Shown: positions 54,168 through 63,858 of the stretch, piece by piece
Numbering within the stretch: the first letter of the stretch is position 1
Layout: each line of letters begins with the position of its first letter
NCBI GenBank assembly: GCA_022600195.1
Contig: JAHZKX010000052.1
Coordinates: 34,814-98,813, forward strand
Origin: Planctomycetota bacterium
GTDB lineage: Bacteria > Planctomycetota > Planctomycetia > Planctomycetales > Planctomycetaceae
Direction of reading: 5' to 3'
Length of the DNA: 64,000 nucleotides
Notes under the pieces: model-generated
Databases searched by the model: none
Seen by the model: only the letters and a program-made list of their open reading frames with translations
What the model was told of the DNA's origin: nothing
Position numbers and translations under genes: made by a program

Positions 54168-55838
54168 ATGTCTATAAACACCTCTTGGAAAAGACGCACT
54201 ATGCTGGCATTGGCCTGTGGTGTGGTTATCACTGCCTCACCTCTCTCTGCACAGGTGCCACCAGCCCCTCCAGTTCCAGGAAAAATTAAAACACACAAAT
54301 TTACTTCTGGTGCCGCTAAAAAAAGAACACCAGTCGTAAGTACACGAACAAAAGAAAAAGTTCATCAGCTTGTTGATCAAATTTATGAATCGGAAGTTGA
54401 ACTTAGTGTTCAGCAACGACATTCAAAAATTCTCAAAATGAAGATGAGCATCTTCCGAGTCGCGATTGCAGATCCGACAAAAATCGAAGTTGTTGCCTTC
54501 GGTGCGCAGGAAGTGGAAGTCATCGGGAAAGAAACCGGTACGACAACAATGACACTTTGGCTGGGTGAAGAAGCAAATCCTCAGATCTTAAGTGTACAAG
54601 TCAAAGTCGAAGGTGATAATTCCATCGAAGACTTGCGTCGAATGGAATATGGTGAATTCCAGAAGATGATTAACGAGTTCTTCCCGAACAGTAAGATTCA
54701 GCTGATTCCGTTCGCGGATAAATTGATCGTTCGCGGTCAGGCTCGCGATGAACAGGAAGCAACTCAAATCATTTCGATTATTCGTGCTCGCTCCGGATCT
54801 GATGCAAATCTGGGAGGCGGAGGTGGTGGCTCACTGTTTGCAAATGGTGAAGCGGCTGATCCATTTCCTGATGGAGCGATACTACCGGAATCTACCGTCG
54901 TTGACATGCTGAAAGTCCCAGGCGAAAAACAAGTGATGCTGAAAGTACGTATCGCCCAAATAAATCGCTCTGCTGCCAGAACAGCCAGTTCGAACTTAAC
55001 TGTTGACTCAGGGGAATTTGGTTGGAGACAGATTTTCACAGGAACTGCCAGCAGTCTTGCCGGCGGTGGAACAGGATTGATAACAGGATCGTTTTCAACT
55101 GATGAAGTCAACTTGGTTCTTTCAGCTCTCGCACAAAATGGATATGCAAAAATCCTGGCTGAACCAAACCTGGTAACCATTAGTGGTCGTGCAGCTAACT
55201 TTATCTCTGGGGGTGAATTTGCTGTGCCAACCGTCGTTGGCGTCGGTGGTGCCCAGGCAGCAACGACGACATTCAAGGGCTTTGGTACTCAACTCTCTTT
55301 CCTTCCAACTGTGCTGGATAAAGACCGAATTCGGCTACAGGTAACACCAACAATCAGTACGGTAAACCCCGCACTTTCCGTGAATGGAATTCTGGGACTG
55401 AATACGCAATCCGCCAGTACTACTGTTGATATGCGAGAAGGACAGGTTTTTGCAATCGCTGGACTCATCCAGGAACAACAGCGTGGAGATTTAAACAGAC
55501 TACCAATCATTGGAGATATCCCTCTGATAGGTCCACTGTTTTCCAACAAGGGTGTTACCCGTAACGAAACAGAACTGGTCATCCTGGTCAGCCCGGAACT
55601 GGTACACCCCATGGAAGCGGAAGATGCTCCGACTGTTCTACCTGGTATGGAAGTAACTGAACCAGGAGATTGGGACTTCTTCTTCTTAAACAATATTGAA
55701 GGCAAGCCAGATGTGCATCACAGAAGCACTGTCTGGTATATGCAGAAAAAACGTATGCACCGACAGCAGAAAGATTTTGTCCATCAAACAAAATCTGACA
55801 ACTACTATATCAATGGTGACTACGGATTCTCTGACTAA
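54168..55838 (+). CDS. cpaC: CpaC/RcpA-type pilus secretin
   Basis: 556 residues. A signal peptide (to PLSAQ) is followed by a long N-terminal domain. IADPTKIEVVAFG and EVEVIGKETGTTTMTLWLGE match the CpaC N-terminal domain. A BON/N1-like fold (LIVRGQARDEQEAT) follows, then a Gly-rich insert and the secretin barrel with GFGTQLSFLPTVL and AGLIQEQQRGDLNRLP. GDIPLIGPLFSN and LVILVSPELVHP close the barrel. It forms the outer-membrane channel of a Tad/Flp pilus or T2SS-like machine. About 70 residues follow the secretin domain. Confidence 0.9.
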   Translation: MSINTSWKRRTMLALACGVVITASPLSAQVPPAPPVPGKIKTHKFTSGAAKKRTPVVSTRTKEKVHQLVDQIYESEVELSVQQRHSKILKMKMSIFRVAIADPTKIEVVAFGAQEVEVIGKETGTTTMTLWLGEEANPQILSVQVKVEGDNSIEDLRRMEYGEFQKMINEFFPNSKIQLIPFADKLIVRGQARDEQEATQIISIIRARSGSDANLGGGGGGSLFANGEAADPFPDGAILPESTVVDMLKVPGEKQVMLKVRIAQINRSAARTASSNLTVDSGEFGWRQIFTGTASSLAGGGTGLITGSFSTDEVNLVLSALAQNGYAKILAEPNLVTISGRAANFISGGEFAVPTVVGVGGAQAATTTFKGFGTQLSFLPTVLDKDRIRLQVTPTISTVNPALSVNGILGLNTQSASTTVDMREGQVFAIAGLIQEQQRGDLNRLPIIGDIPLIGPLFSNKGVTRNETELVILVSPELVHPMEAEDAPTVLPGMEVTEPGDWDFFFLNNIEGKPDVHHRSTVWYMQKKRMHRQQKDFVHQTKSDNYYINGDYGFSD

Positions 55839-55929
55839 CACTAAATAATTATTTCTTTGCCAGGTGATACTTATATAATTCCAATCACACTCATTTTTAT
55901 GATGTGAGAGAAATACAAGGAAGTAACCG

Positions 55930-56535
55930 ATGTCTATACAACCCAAAATTGCATGTTTGCCTGCTATTGTACTAGCAGCAATGCTGGTAAGTGGTTGCCA
56001 ACATAAACAACATAAGGACCAGATTCCATATGATTCTGCTGCACCACTTGGAACCATCAGTGATGACATTTGGCAAAAGCAGGAGGAAAACGGTGAAGCC
56101 TCTGACTTTGTAATTCACGAAAGTGAATTTGTCGGAACGACTGCGAAACTGAATGCTGCTGGTGAAGACCACATCAAACAAATTGCAGTACGTATGATTT
56201 CAACCCCATTCCCGATTGTCGTTGAGCCCAGCTCTATGTCTGTGAAACAATCAGATGAATATAAATATCCGATTCACGGAAACGATGACCTGGATATGCA
56301 TCGACGAAATGTCATCGTCAAAATGCTTCAAGCCATGAACGTACATGATGCTGACGAACGCGTCGTTGTATCTCCTGCGTTTACACCAGGCTTTGAAGGT
56401 TTTGAAGCCTATCGGGCATACACCAACGGATTTAGAAACCGCGGAAACGGCAACGTGGGCGGCTCCTTCGGAGGGTTCGGTGGCGGTGGACTCGGTGGAA
56501 TTGGTGGAATTGGCGGCGGCGGCGGAATCTTTTAA
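55930..56535 (+). CDS. Gly-rich-tailed lipoprotein of the Tad block
   Basis: 201 residues. The leader ends in a lipobox (VSGC), so it is a probable outer-membrane lipoprotein. The middle part (about 60-140), with STPFPIVVEPSSMSV and DLDMHRRNVIVKMLQAMN, resembles the OmpA/CpaD-like peptidoglycan-binding layout. The last ~50 residues are a Gly-rich run (GGIGGIGG type). AAGGAAG precedes the ATG. It follows the secretin by 91 bp and is a good candidate for a CpaD-like assembly factor, but homology is weak. Confidence 0.7.
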   Translation: MSIQPKIACLPAIVLAAMLVSGCQHKQHKDQIPYDSAAPLGTISDDIWQKQEENGEASDFVIHESEFVGTTAKLNAAGEDHIKQIAVRMISTPFPIVVEPSSMSVKQSDEYKYPIHGNDDLDMHRRNVIVKMLQAMNVHDADERVVVSPAFTPGFEGFEAYRAYTNGFRNRGNGNVGGSFGGFGGGGLGGIGGIGGGGGIF

Positions 56536-56567
56536 TAACAGAGGAATTCGCTAGATAATCATCATAT

Positions 56568-56601
56568 AGTGGACGGGTTCCTGGGAATCCGTCCACTTTT
56601 T
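56568..56601 (+). terminator. Rho-independent terminator after the Gly-rich lipoprotein gene
   Basis: A 9-bp stem, AGTGGACGG / CCGTCCACT (56568-56576 and 56589-56597), with an inner G/T-rich extension and five T. It may end the secretin-lipoprotein transcript, leaving the TPR gene at 56756 on its own promoter. Confidence 0.9.
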
Positions 56602-56755
56602 AATGGCATCAAGATCGGACATCGATTCCAGATTGATCTACTACAGGACATGTAATAACAGACTTATCAATATAATAAAGTGTCCTCCCTAAAAATAATT
56701 CGACAAGTGTGGCACTCTCCATCTCATCAGTCAGCAAAATGCCAGGAACATAATA

Positions 56756-57871
56756 ATGAACAACAAAGGATTGTCTTGTTCAACTGTGATCCTTATCATC
56801 ACAATCACATTCCAGGGATGTACGCAACTTGGAACTCAAGTTGCAAAAGTCAAATCGGTGATGCCCGGGCAAAAGCAACAGGTAAATCACATTGCTGCTG
56901 CCCGTGCTTATGAAAAAAAACATGAATGGGTGGCTGCCCGTGGCGAATACGAAAAATATTTGAAAAATAATCCCCAGAGTGTCAAAACCTGTCATCGACT
57001 GGGAATTGTCTGCTCACATTTGGGAGACACCGTTGCCGCTACGCGTTATTTCACACAAGCCAGACAGCTTGAACCGAATAATTCTGAAGTGCTGAATGAT
57101 TTTGGATTCGCTTTGTTCAAACGAGGACAATACCAGGCTGCAGAAAAAGTATTCGCTAGTGCCTTACAAAATGATGCCAATAACGAACGCATCATGAATA
57201 ACCTCGCATTGACAGTGGGTCATCAGGGACGATTCAAGGAAAGCTTCTCTATCTTCCGCAATATTATGCCTGCAGCAGAAGCACATGCAAACCTTGCCTA
57301 CATTCATACACAAAGAGGCGAGGGAGAATTAGCGTTGAGTGAATATGATTTGGCGCTAACTGCAGATCCAAATCTGGAACGAGCAGGCATGGCAGCCGCG
57401 GAATTAGCCGAAATGAAAAACTTGTCAATCGCAAGACAAGTCAAAAAATCTGACCAGCAACTTGCTACAAATAAAGTTGAACCAAAAACGCAAACAAAAG
57501 CTAAAATACAACTCGAAAAACAGAATACACAACCCAAAAAACAAAAAATACAACTGGCACGTTCGAAGCGACCTGTGCAGACAAAACCATCGCAAGTGTC
57601 AGAGAAAACCGTACCGGTTATCAGAGAAAGCCTGATTTCACAGGCTTCGATGAAAAAAGAAAGACTGATACCAAGTCAACGAACAATAGTTCCTCAGCCG
57701 ACTCAGACGAAATCAAAGGTGCAAGAAGAGGCTCTGGAAATCAATTCGTTCCGGACACTGGATGAACTCAACCAGGAAGAGAATCCAGTGATCATTCGGA
57801 TTTCAAACGAAGTCAGTCAAAAAGAAGCGATGTTCCGTTCTCCTCGCGAATTATCAAGTACAAAAAAGTAG
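56756..57871 (+). CDS. TPR lipoprotein (TadD-like)
   Basis: 371 residues. A lipobox (FQGC) ends the leader. TPR units run from about residue 46 to 215 (EWVAARGEYEKYLKNNPQS, LGDTVAATRYFTQARQLEPN, YQAAEKVFASALQNDANN and GELALSEYDLALTADP). The remaining ~150 residues are Lys/Gln/Thr-rich and probably disordered. The layout fits TadD-type pilotins and assembly lipoproteins of Flp pili. A terminator lies between it and the preceding lipoprotein gene. Confidence 0.8.
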   Translation: MNNKGLSCSTVILIITITFQGCTQLGTQVAKVKSVMPGQKQQVNHIAAARAYEKKHEWVAARGEYEKYLKNNPQSVKTCHRLGIVCSHLGDTVAATRYFTQARQLEPNNSEVLNDFGFALFKRGQYQAAEKVFASALQNDANNERIMNNLALTVGHQGRFKESFSIFRNIMPAAEAHANLAYIHTQRGEGELALSEYDLALTADPNLERAGMAAAELAEMKNLSIARQVKKSDQQLATNKVEPKTQTKAKIQLEKQNTQPKKQKIQLARSKRPVQTKPSQVSEKTVPVIRESLISQASMKKERLIPSQRTIVPQPTQTKSKVQEEALEINSFRTLDELNQEENPVIIRISNEVSQKEAMFRSPRELSSTKK

Positions 57872-57985
57872 TAAAAAAGTAGCCAACCAAAACGTAGAAC
57901 TTTGCGTTCTGTGGTTAAGAAACCACCAGGCTCTCGTCCGTCTGAATCGATCCTGTTCGGCGATTACCGGTATCAGTCACTCCTG

Positions 57986-59560
57986 TCATTTCACGCGCGC
58001 TTCAATTGATTTTACTGTGGAAGCTGCTTGAAATTGAAAATTTTTGTTATCGGTACTACTGGATACTTCTTCTATTTTTTTCAGGCTTTTTTCTGTCCCG
58101 ATCTCTTTGAGTACTCGAAAAACGCTCACCAGCGTTAAAAAATTTGAGGGATCAAGTTGGTCTAAGACAGCATCCTCTGCATCACTACCGTATTCGATCA
58201 ATTTTTTTGATGCATTATGGGATTTAATTGGTACTTTTAATAATTCTGCAATCGCCTTGATCCCTTCCGGACTGTGATGTTTCAAAATCGCATCCATCAC
58301 ATTTTCTGATCCCAAAATGTTCACTTCAGGTAACAGCTCTATTAATGCTGGGAGATCACCCTTTGTTGACCAGACGACCAAAGCCTTAGAAGCATCGGCG
58401 ACAACAGTGATATCTTTACTATTCAATACTCCAATTAAGATCTGAGAGACTTCCGGATTTTCCTGCTTCGGTTTTGCCTGGCTTAATTTTTGTAAAGCAG
58501 CTTTCCGTTTGAGTACATTTTTTGTAGCCAGATCGGTGAGAATCGCTTTCAGCTCAGCATCAATATTTTCGGGAATCTCAAATTTTCCCGCTGCTTCGCG
58601 TTTTTTCATTTCCGCGAGGTGTTTCTGATGCAAAATCTCCTGATCTGCCCTGTACTTGGCGAGTTCCTCTTCCGTGAATTGTTTTGAATTAATGGTAATC
58701 GGAATTTTATGAACTGATGTATCGGACCGCTGAAACATCTTGTAGTTCAAATTGAGACTTTTAACGCCCCCCTGTTTCTTGTCAAATTGAATTATCCCCG
58801 TCCCCGACAATTCGACTTCGGGACTGCCATCAACTGTTGAAACAGTACGGTAAGAATGTTTGACGGAAATGGTAGCTTCATCAGCAGTCTGTCCCGTAAT
58901 CTTATAATCAGTTACCTGTTTGGCACCCATCGTTTTTTCAACATTGGCCCCGCGGAATGGCCGTGGTATACGACCTGATGAGATAATGGAAATACTGGTC
59001 TTTTCACTTTCAGTCCATTCTGATTTACCTTCGGCAGAAAGCGGAATTAAATTGATTTGAGATAAATGTCCGATCAGATAGGGTAGCAGCGAAGACCCTT
59101 TCACCGTATCGATTTCCCCATAACGATTCAGGCTTAAAACATGTGCCTCACTTGCCCCCCGGATGTTATGTGACAACCCCGCAAAAGGACTTCCCAGACG
59201 GTGCATTCTCATGGGAGGAATCAAGAGCCGTTTTGTTTTACTCTTCGTTACAGAATTCAATTTCCCTGAACAGCGTAGAGAAAATCCATCCGCATTTGAT
59301 TTAATCACTTCATATTGTTCAACGCCGCTTAATAATTCGGAATAGTTTTCCATAGAAACGTCGATCTTGACCTGATAGGCAAAACGTTGACCTTTCTCCC
59401 AGGCGTATTTGAGTTGCACTTTCTCTGCTGCAGTGGCAGAAATCTGCATAGCCAGAATCAGAGAGAAACCCAGTAGCATGACTGGAAAAAATCGATTCCT
59501 GATTCGAAGATTCTGAGTGAGAACGAAAAACACAGTGTGCAATTGAAATCCGGACAACAT
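57986..59560 (-). CDS. Secreted protein with HEAT-like C-terminal repeats
   Basis: 524 residues with a leader (to ISATAA). The N-terminal ~270 residues are beta-rich (QLKYAWEKGQRFAYQVKIDV) and not recognised. After a Lys/Glu-rich coiled coil (about 290-330) come HEAT-like helical repeats (about 335-524) with LTDLATKNVLKRKAALQKL and SKALVVWSTKGDLPALIELL. GAGGAG lies 7 nt upstream of the ATG. A binding or scaffold protein is likely, but this is not specific. Next to it on the minus strand are the esterase and the membrane-anchored protein. Confidence 0.75.
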   Translation of the reverse strand: MLSGFQLHTVFFVLTQNLRIRNRFFPVMLLGFSLILAMQISATAAEKVQLKYAWEKGQRFAYQVKIDVSMENYSELLSGVEQYEVIKSNADGFSLRCSGKLNSVTKSKTKRLLIPPMRMHRLGSPFAGLSHNIRGASEAHVLSLNRYGEIDTVKGSSLLPYLIGHLSQINLIPLSAEGKSEWTESEKTSISIISSGRIPRPFRGANVEKTMGAKQVTDYKITGQTADEATISVKHSYRTVSTVDGSPEVELSGTGIIQFDKKQGGVKSLNLNYKMFQRSDTSVHKIPITINSKQFTEEELAKYRADQEILHQKHLAEMKKREAAGKFEIPENIDAELKAILTDLATKNVLKRKAALQKLSQAKPKQENPEVSQILIGVLNSKDITVVADASKALVVWSTKGDLPALIELLPEVNILGSENVMDAILKHHSPEGIKAIAELLKVPIKSHNASKKLIEYGSDAEDAVLDQLDPSNFLTLVSVFRVLKEIGTEKSLKKIEEVSSSTDNKNFQFQAASTVKSIEARVK

Positions 59561-59679
59561 AGAGATCTCCTCAAGAATGTACTTAAAAATAGACTCCAGC
59601 AGATTTATCAGGCAACATATCTCATCCAGTATAAAAAACTGCGATTCAATTGCATCATAATAATATGGCTTTTCGATGT

Positions 59680-61908
59680 TTAACCTTTGATTAACCAGTC
59701 AACGGCTGAATTCTCCCTGTTCGTTTTTTCGTTGAACATCTCTACTTTATTGAGCAAACCAGCCGAATTGTAAGTTGCTTGTACCAGTTTAGGAACTGTC
59801 GCTGAGTCCCCGGCAATCCAGAGCGATGCAGGCTGGCACAAGGATAATAAGCCATTCACATCACCGTATTTGACAGCCCCTGGCCATAATCTGAGATCGC
59901 GAATTTGAGTAACCTCTGCAAATCGAAATCCGCCAGTATCAACCGCCAGCTGATCAATTAATTCCGGCGAATGCGCACAGGCGGCAGCAGCCCGAACTCC
60001 GGAAAAACCAAAACCAACCAGACTGATTGATTGTGGATTACTCTTGTGATTTTTGGAAAAAGAGAGCACATTCAAAACATCATGTACCTGTTTTGAGAAC
60101 ACAGGGTGATTGTATCCCAAAGTAAAGCCGGCAAATTCGCGTGGATTCTTAACGACAGGCATCTCCCTCGGTGCGGGCTGATTCTGATTGAAATCACCCT
60201 GATACAACACATCAATTCCAGCGACTGCCGTTCCCGCTTCCACCAGACGTTGAATCGGTGCAGTCAAAGATCCATCTTTCTGAAGTAATCCCGACTTCCC
60301 TTGATCGTGTAACCAGATCACCACTTTCTGATTCCATTCATTCGGCAACAAGAACAGGGTCGGCGTTACTTCTCCGTAGCGCTCGTTTTTGAGCAACGTC
60401 TGATATTGACGGTACCCCTGCTTTTCCTCTTCTGAAAGATTTTCTACTTTCACATCATCAGCTTCAGGGAAAGTACGCCCCACCATCACTTCAAAGGCTC
60501 CTCCTACAATTTTCTTATATTTGGCCAGACTTCCACTGTCTTTGGGAGTCAGCCGTTTTATCTGGTCAGCATTGTTTCGGGCCAGTGCATGTAAGATTTT
60601 GATCTCCGATTGCTCATCACTCGGAGGACCCGGATACTTTTTGCTCCAGACAGTTAACTCTTCGCGTGTGAGTGGCTGAAAATCGGGTTCAATGATGGGG
60701 CTGGTTTTTCCTAATTTGAAATGCTGATTGAAAAACTCATACATCATCGCACGGCTGACATAATTATAATTATGCGGGAATGGATAATATTTCCCCACCA
60801 CATTTTCAGGAACCCCCATCATTTTAAAATGCTGTTTGAGTTCTGGTAGCCCTTTCGTTTCAATCTCTTTAGTCCAGTCGTTCGCAGCAGACATGCCTAT
60901 GGGACGAGGGGCCAGCAAGGCAGCAAACTCGATGTTTCCTGTATCGATCCGTAAATACGTCGCGTTTTCACATGTGCAGCCTCCCTGCATGGCCGTCGAA
61001 ACCATCACCGCTGGAAACGCAGCGGAAATTCGATCATCAATGGCGGCCAGAATAAATGTTTGTGTCCCGCCACCACTGGCTCCAGTAATTCCAATCCGTT
61101 TCGTATCGACTTCAGGCATTGCACTCACCCAATCGAGAGCGCGAATTGAATTCAATGTTTGTAATCCCAATGCATTGATCAAACGCAATTCAGATTGCGC
61201 ACTGAAAAGACCCCAATTCTTTTCACTCGACATAGCCGGTCGTTGCTTGGCAAAGCCGTGTATCAGTTTGCTACTCAAACTGAATCCGTCTGCATAACCC
61301 AACATATCATAATGAAACACCATACAACCCATCCGCGTCAGTTGAACACAGCGCGCTTGCAGTGGGTACCTTCCCCCGACTTCATATTTCTCGGCACCCG
61401 CCTTGATATCTTCCTTAACGCGTTTTTCCCCACTGTCATAAAAACGACCTTGTGCAAAATGACCATGTGGAGAAAGAATCATAGGAAACGGCCCCTGCTT
61501 CCCTTTGGGGCGATACAAATTCCCGGTAACAAATAGACCCGGAGAACTTTCAAAAAATACTTTCTCGACGGTGTAATCATCGCGGTCCACTTTACCATGC
61601 AGTGTGGCTTCGATTTTCATTTTTTCAGGCTCTGGCCAGACACCAGCGGCGACTTTGATTTGCCGTTTCACATACTCCGCACGTTCTCGCCATTCTTCGG
61701 GTGATTCACTCGGCTTAAAGGGGAAATATCCGCTGAGGTCTTTTAATTCTCCCAGTCGACTATCATCGAATTCCGGAGTCCCATCGGCAGCAAAGAGGCT
61801 TCCTGTATCGGTAGTCGTATTGACCACACCTGCTGACAACAACGCCAACCCAATATTTTGCAAAGCTGCCCTGCGATCCATTGAGAATTGGTCATCATTC
61901 TGGAACAT
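59680..61908 (-). CDS. Large secreted alpha/beta hydrolase (acetyl xylan esterase-like)
   Basis: 742 residues with a Tat-like leader (SMDRRAALQNIGLALLSAGV). The first half is an alpha/beta hydrolase with a nucleophile elbow GITGASGGGTQT, followed by LLAPRPIGMSAANDWT and KYYPFPHNYN (catalytic His region). The second half is a further hydrolase-like domain with LVGFGFSGVRAAAA but no clear triad. Such proteins often deacetylate or de-esterify polysaccharides. The two-domain length is unusual compared with ordinary acetyl xylan esterases of about 320-420 residues. Confidence 0.8.
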   Translation of the reverse strand: MFQNDDQFSMDRRAALQNIGLALLSAGVVNTTTDTGSLFAADGTPEFDDSRLGELKDLSGYFPFKPSESPEEWRERAEYVKRQIKVAAGVWPEPEKMKIEATLHGKVDRDDYTVEKVFFESSPGLFVTGNLYRPKGKQGPFPMILSPHGHFAQGRFYDSGEKRVKEDIKAGAEKYEVGGRYPLQARCVQLTRMGCMVFHYDMLGYADGFSLSSKLIHGFAKQRPAMSSEKNWGLFSAQSELRLINALGLQTLNSIRALDWVSAMPEVDTKRIGITGASGGGTQTFILAAIDDRISAAFPAVMVSTAMQGGCTCENATYLRIDTGNIEFAALLAPRPIGMSAANDWTKEIETKGLPELKQHFKMMGVPENVVGKYYPFPHNYNYVSRAMMYEFFNQHFKLGKTSPIIEPDFQPLTREELTVWSKKYPGPPSDEQSEIKILHALARNNADQIKRLTPKDSGSLAKYKKIVGGAFEVMVGRTFPEADDVKVENLSEEEKQGYRQYQTLLKNERYGEVTPTLFLLPNEWNQKVVIWLHDQGKSGLLQKDGSLTAPIQRLVEAGTAVAGIDVLYQGDFNQNQPAPREMPVVKNPREFAGFTLGYNHPVFSKQVHDVLNVLSFSKNHKSNPQSISLVGFGFSGVRAAAACAHSPELIDQLAVDTGGFRFAEVTQIRDLRLWPGAVKYGDVNGLLSLCQPASLWIAGDSATVPKLVQATYNSAGLLNKVEMFNEKTNRENSAVDWLIKG

Positions 61909-62224
61909 CGTCTCCCCACTTTCTTCAAGAGTGCATTTACGAAATCATTTCAGCCAATATGATAAATTGATTCGTCCGAAAGTTTGGCTTTCTCGCATTA
62001 TGTCCGAAAATTCAAACTGAATCCTCAATTTAATAAACTATTCCAGTCTAACCACAATGCCTTCACAGGTTCCAGCCTGAGGGCATCTTTTTGGGGAGTG
62101 CCGAAAATCTTTCTTTAGACGACAGTACTTTCAGTCAGCCAATAATTCGCTTACGCTGAAGAGAGTTTCTATCCATTTTACTTACAGCGGAAATTACTTC
62201 CTGCCGGGCAAAACATCTGAGAGA
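61909..62224 (-). other. 316-bp intergenic region with a plus-strand terminator-like hairpin
   Basis: Between two minus-strand genes. It contains a hairpin with ATGCC (62057-62061) and GGCAT (62082-62086), an inner CAGG/CCTG pair, and a T run after it (62088-62092), oriented on the plus strand. No plus-strand gene precedes it. No ORF is supported. Confidence 0.45.
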
Positions 62225-63085
62225 CTACGACCGTTTTTTGACCCACATCACTGTTCCCAACAGAAGGATTAATACGCTGCCCGCCAGCAGGCTCCAATAC
62301 AGAGAAATTGACTCAGGCTGAGGCGCCGGATGATAACTCGGCACATGGTACTGCACTCCCTTAGCCTGTGAATCTGGATGATTCGGAAAGGATTCCGCTT
62401 TGAGAGTGAGCTCTCTCCAAAGAATCTGTACGGGAGTCTTGATATCACTTTGCTGGACTCCCAAGCGCACGAGGGCCACATCCGCGGTCCCTAACTCCAC
62501 CTCACGCAATTCACGAAATGGTACGCCTTCCCCATCCGATACAAAAAACTTTAGTCGACTTCCCTCTCGCGTCAATTTCAGTTTTCCAGAGTCCTTCTTG
62601 GCATCATACAACTTGACATCATAGTTTCTTTTTGAATCCACCGTGGTCGACCACGTCGCACTGAAAACATGTTTCTGCTTAGGACTTAAAAGTCTCCCCA
62701 GCATGATTGCCGACTCTTTCTCATCATTCATTTTCAGGTAAAGACTCGGCCCCATACCATATCCAGCCTCAGGATTTCTCCAGACTGGAACTTCATACGA
62801 TGCCGTAATTTCAAAATCGCCGTGAATCTGAAATCGTGGACTGATTCCTAAAGCCCCTAATTTATATCCTGTCGGCAAATTGAATAACAAACCGTCAGGA
62901 CGTGGCTGCAAGAGTCTTACGGTCCCCCTCCCCAGGGGAACCAACAATTCATTATCAAATTGCTCACCTAGAAAACTGAAATAATGTTCGCGGGAATCTG
63001 CTTGTGCAACAACAGTTGAATAGGAATTCATCATTACACTCAAAATTAGAATTCCGCAAAGGCTGGTTTTGAATACAGACTTCAT
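62225..63085 (-). CDS. Membrane-anchored extracytoplasmic protein with C-terminal TM (DUF1583-like)
   Basis: 286 residues from the ATG at 63085, chosen because it overlaps the DUF1559 stop by 4 bp (ATGA) and has TAGGA upstream; the longer frame would overlap more. A signal peptide (to VVAQA), a jelly-roll/laminin-G-like body (PRFQIHGDFEITASYEVP) and one C-terminal hydrophobic helix followed by VKKRS give type I topology. The body resembles DUF1583-type planctomycete proteins; this is weak. It is translationally coupled to the DUF1559 gene. Confidence 0.7.
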   Translation of the reverse strand: MKSVFKTSLCGILILSVMMNSYSTVVAQADSREHYFSFLGEQFDNELLVPLGRGTVRLLQPRPDGLLFNLPTGYKLGALGISPRFQIHGDFEITASYEVPVWRNPEAGYGMGPSLYLKMNDEKESAIMLGRLLSPKQKHVFSATWSTTVDSKRNYDVKLYDAKKDSGKLKLTREGSRLKFFVSDGEGVPFRELREVELGTADVALVRLGVQQSDIKTPVQILWRELTLKAESFPNHPDSQAKGVQYHVPSYHPAPQPESISLYWSLLAGSVLILLLGTVMWVKKRS

Positions 63086-63858
63086 ATTCCTAACCCCGCT
63101 GTCTTTTCGCCACCAGAAATCGTCCCTAATGCGCGCCATGTTTCCACATTGATATTTTCACTGATAAACCTGACAGAACCATCGCCCAGCAACAGGTTCA
63201 CTCCACTCGCATGCCAACTGGAAGGATTCAAGATGACGCCATCCCAGGTAAATCCATTTTTACAGTTGATGCGGTTGGGAGTTCGAACATGGTTATACCG
63301 AGTCCAATTCATATTTCCCGCCAACCAGGTTTGCCCTGACTCAACATCATACTGGTACACGCCTGCCGTCTCAGGAGCCAGGCTACCGCAGGCTTCTATG
63401 AATTGGCTTTCAGTCCAAACACCCTGCAGATTATACAAATCAGACAATGGATCAATAATCGTATCGTCCCACGTTCCTTTTGCATGCTCACTGAACATGC
63501 CCGTATTGGAAAGTCCGTCTTTCACGTCGCCCAATCGGACGCTGCTATTCTGACCAAACATCCCGTTCCCCTCCCTGCCAGACCAGGAACTCCCATTACA
63601 TGACCGGTAATTGTTGGGGCCCCAGCGGCTTTGCAGACGATTCAGATCACTGGGGCAGATAAAGACACTTATCTTGGCTGCCGCAGCAGTACCGTTAATC
63701 ACTTCATTAAATCGTTTTGCCAATTCTTCCTGATCATCATTGCCAGCATTGACAAATGGATGAAAGGGAGCCACATCAAAGTTCAGCTGATTGTAGATGA
63801 CTGACTGATCCAGATACGGTAACAACATGGCATGCGCCGAATAGCGATGGTCATTCAA
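63082..63858 (-). pseudogene. DUF1559 (pseudopilin-like) gene, 5'-truncated next to an IS3 element
   Basis: The visible 258 residues match the DUF1559 family from HRYSAHAMLLPYLDQ to the C-terminal H-x9-DG motif (HASGVNLLLGDG) and SVRFISENIN. Full-length members begin with a prepilin-type leader and an N-terminal helix of roughly 50-80 residues ahead of this point; here the frame runs into a stop (TAA) about seven codons upstream of the only available start, a TTG with no ribosome-binding site. The sequence beyond is the end of an IS3-family element. The gene is therefore probably disrupted, and the coupled downstream gene has lost its native promoter. Confidence 0.8.
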
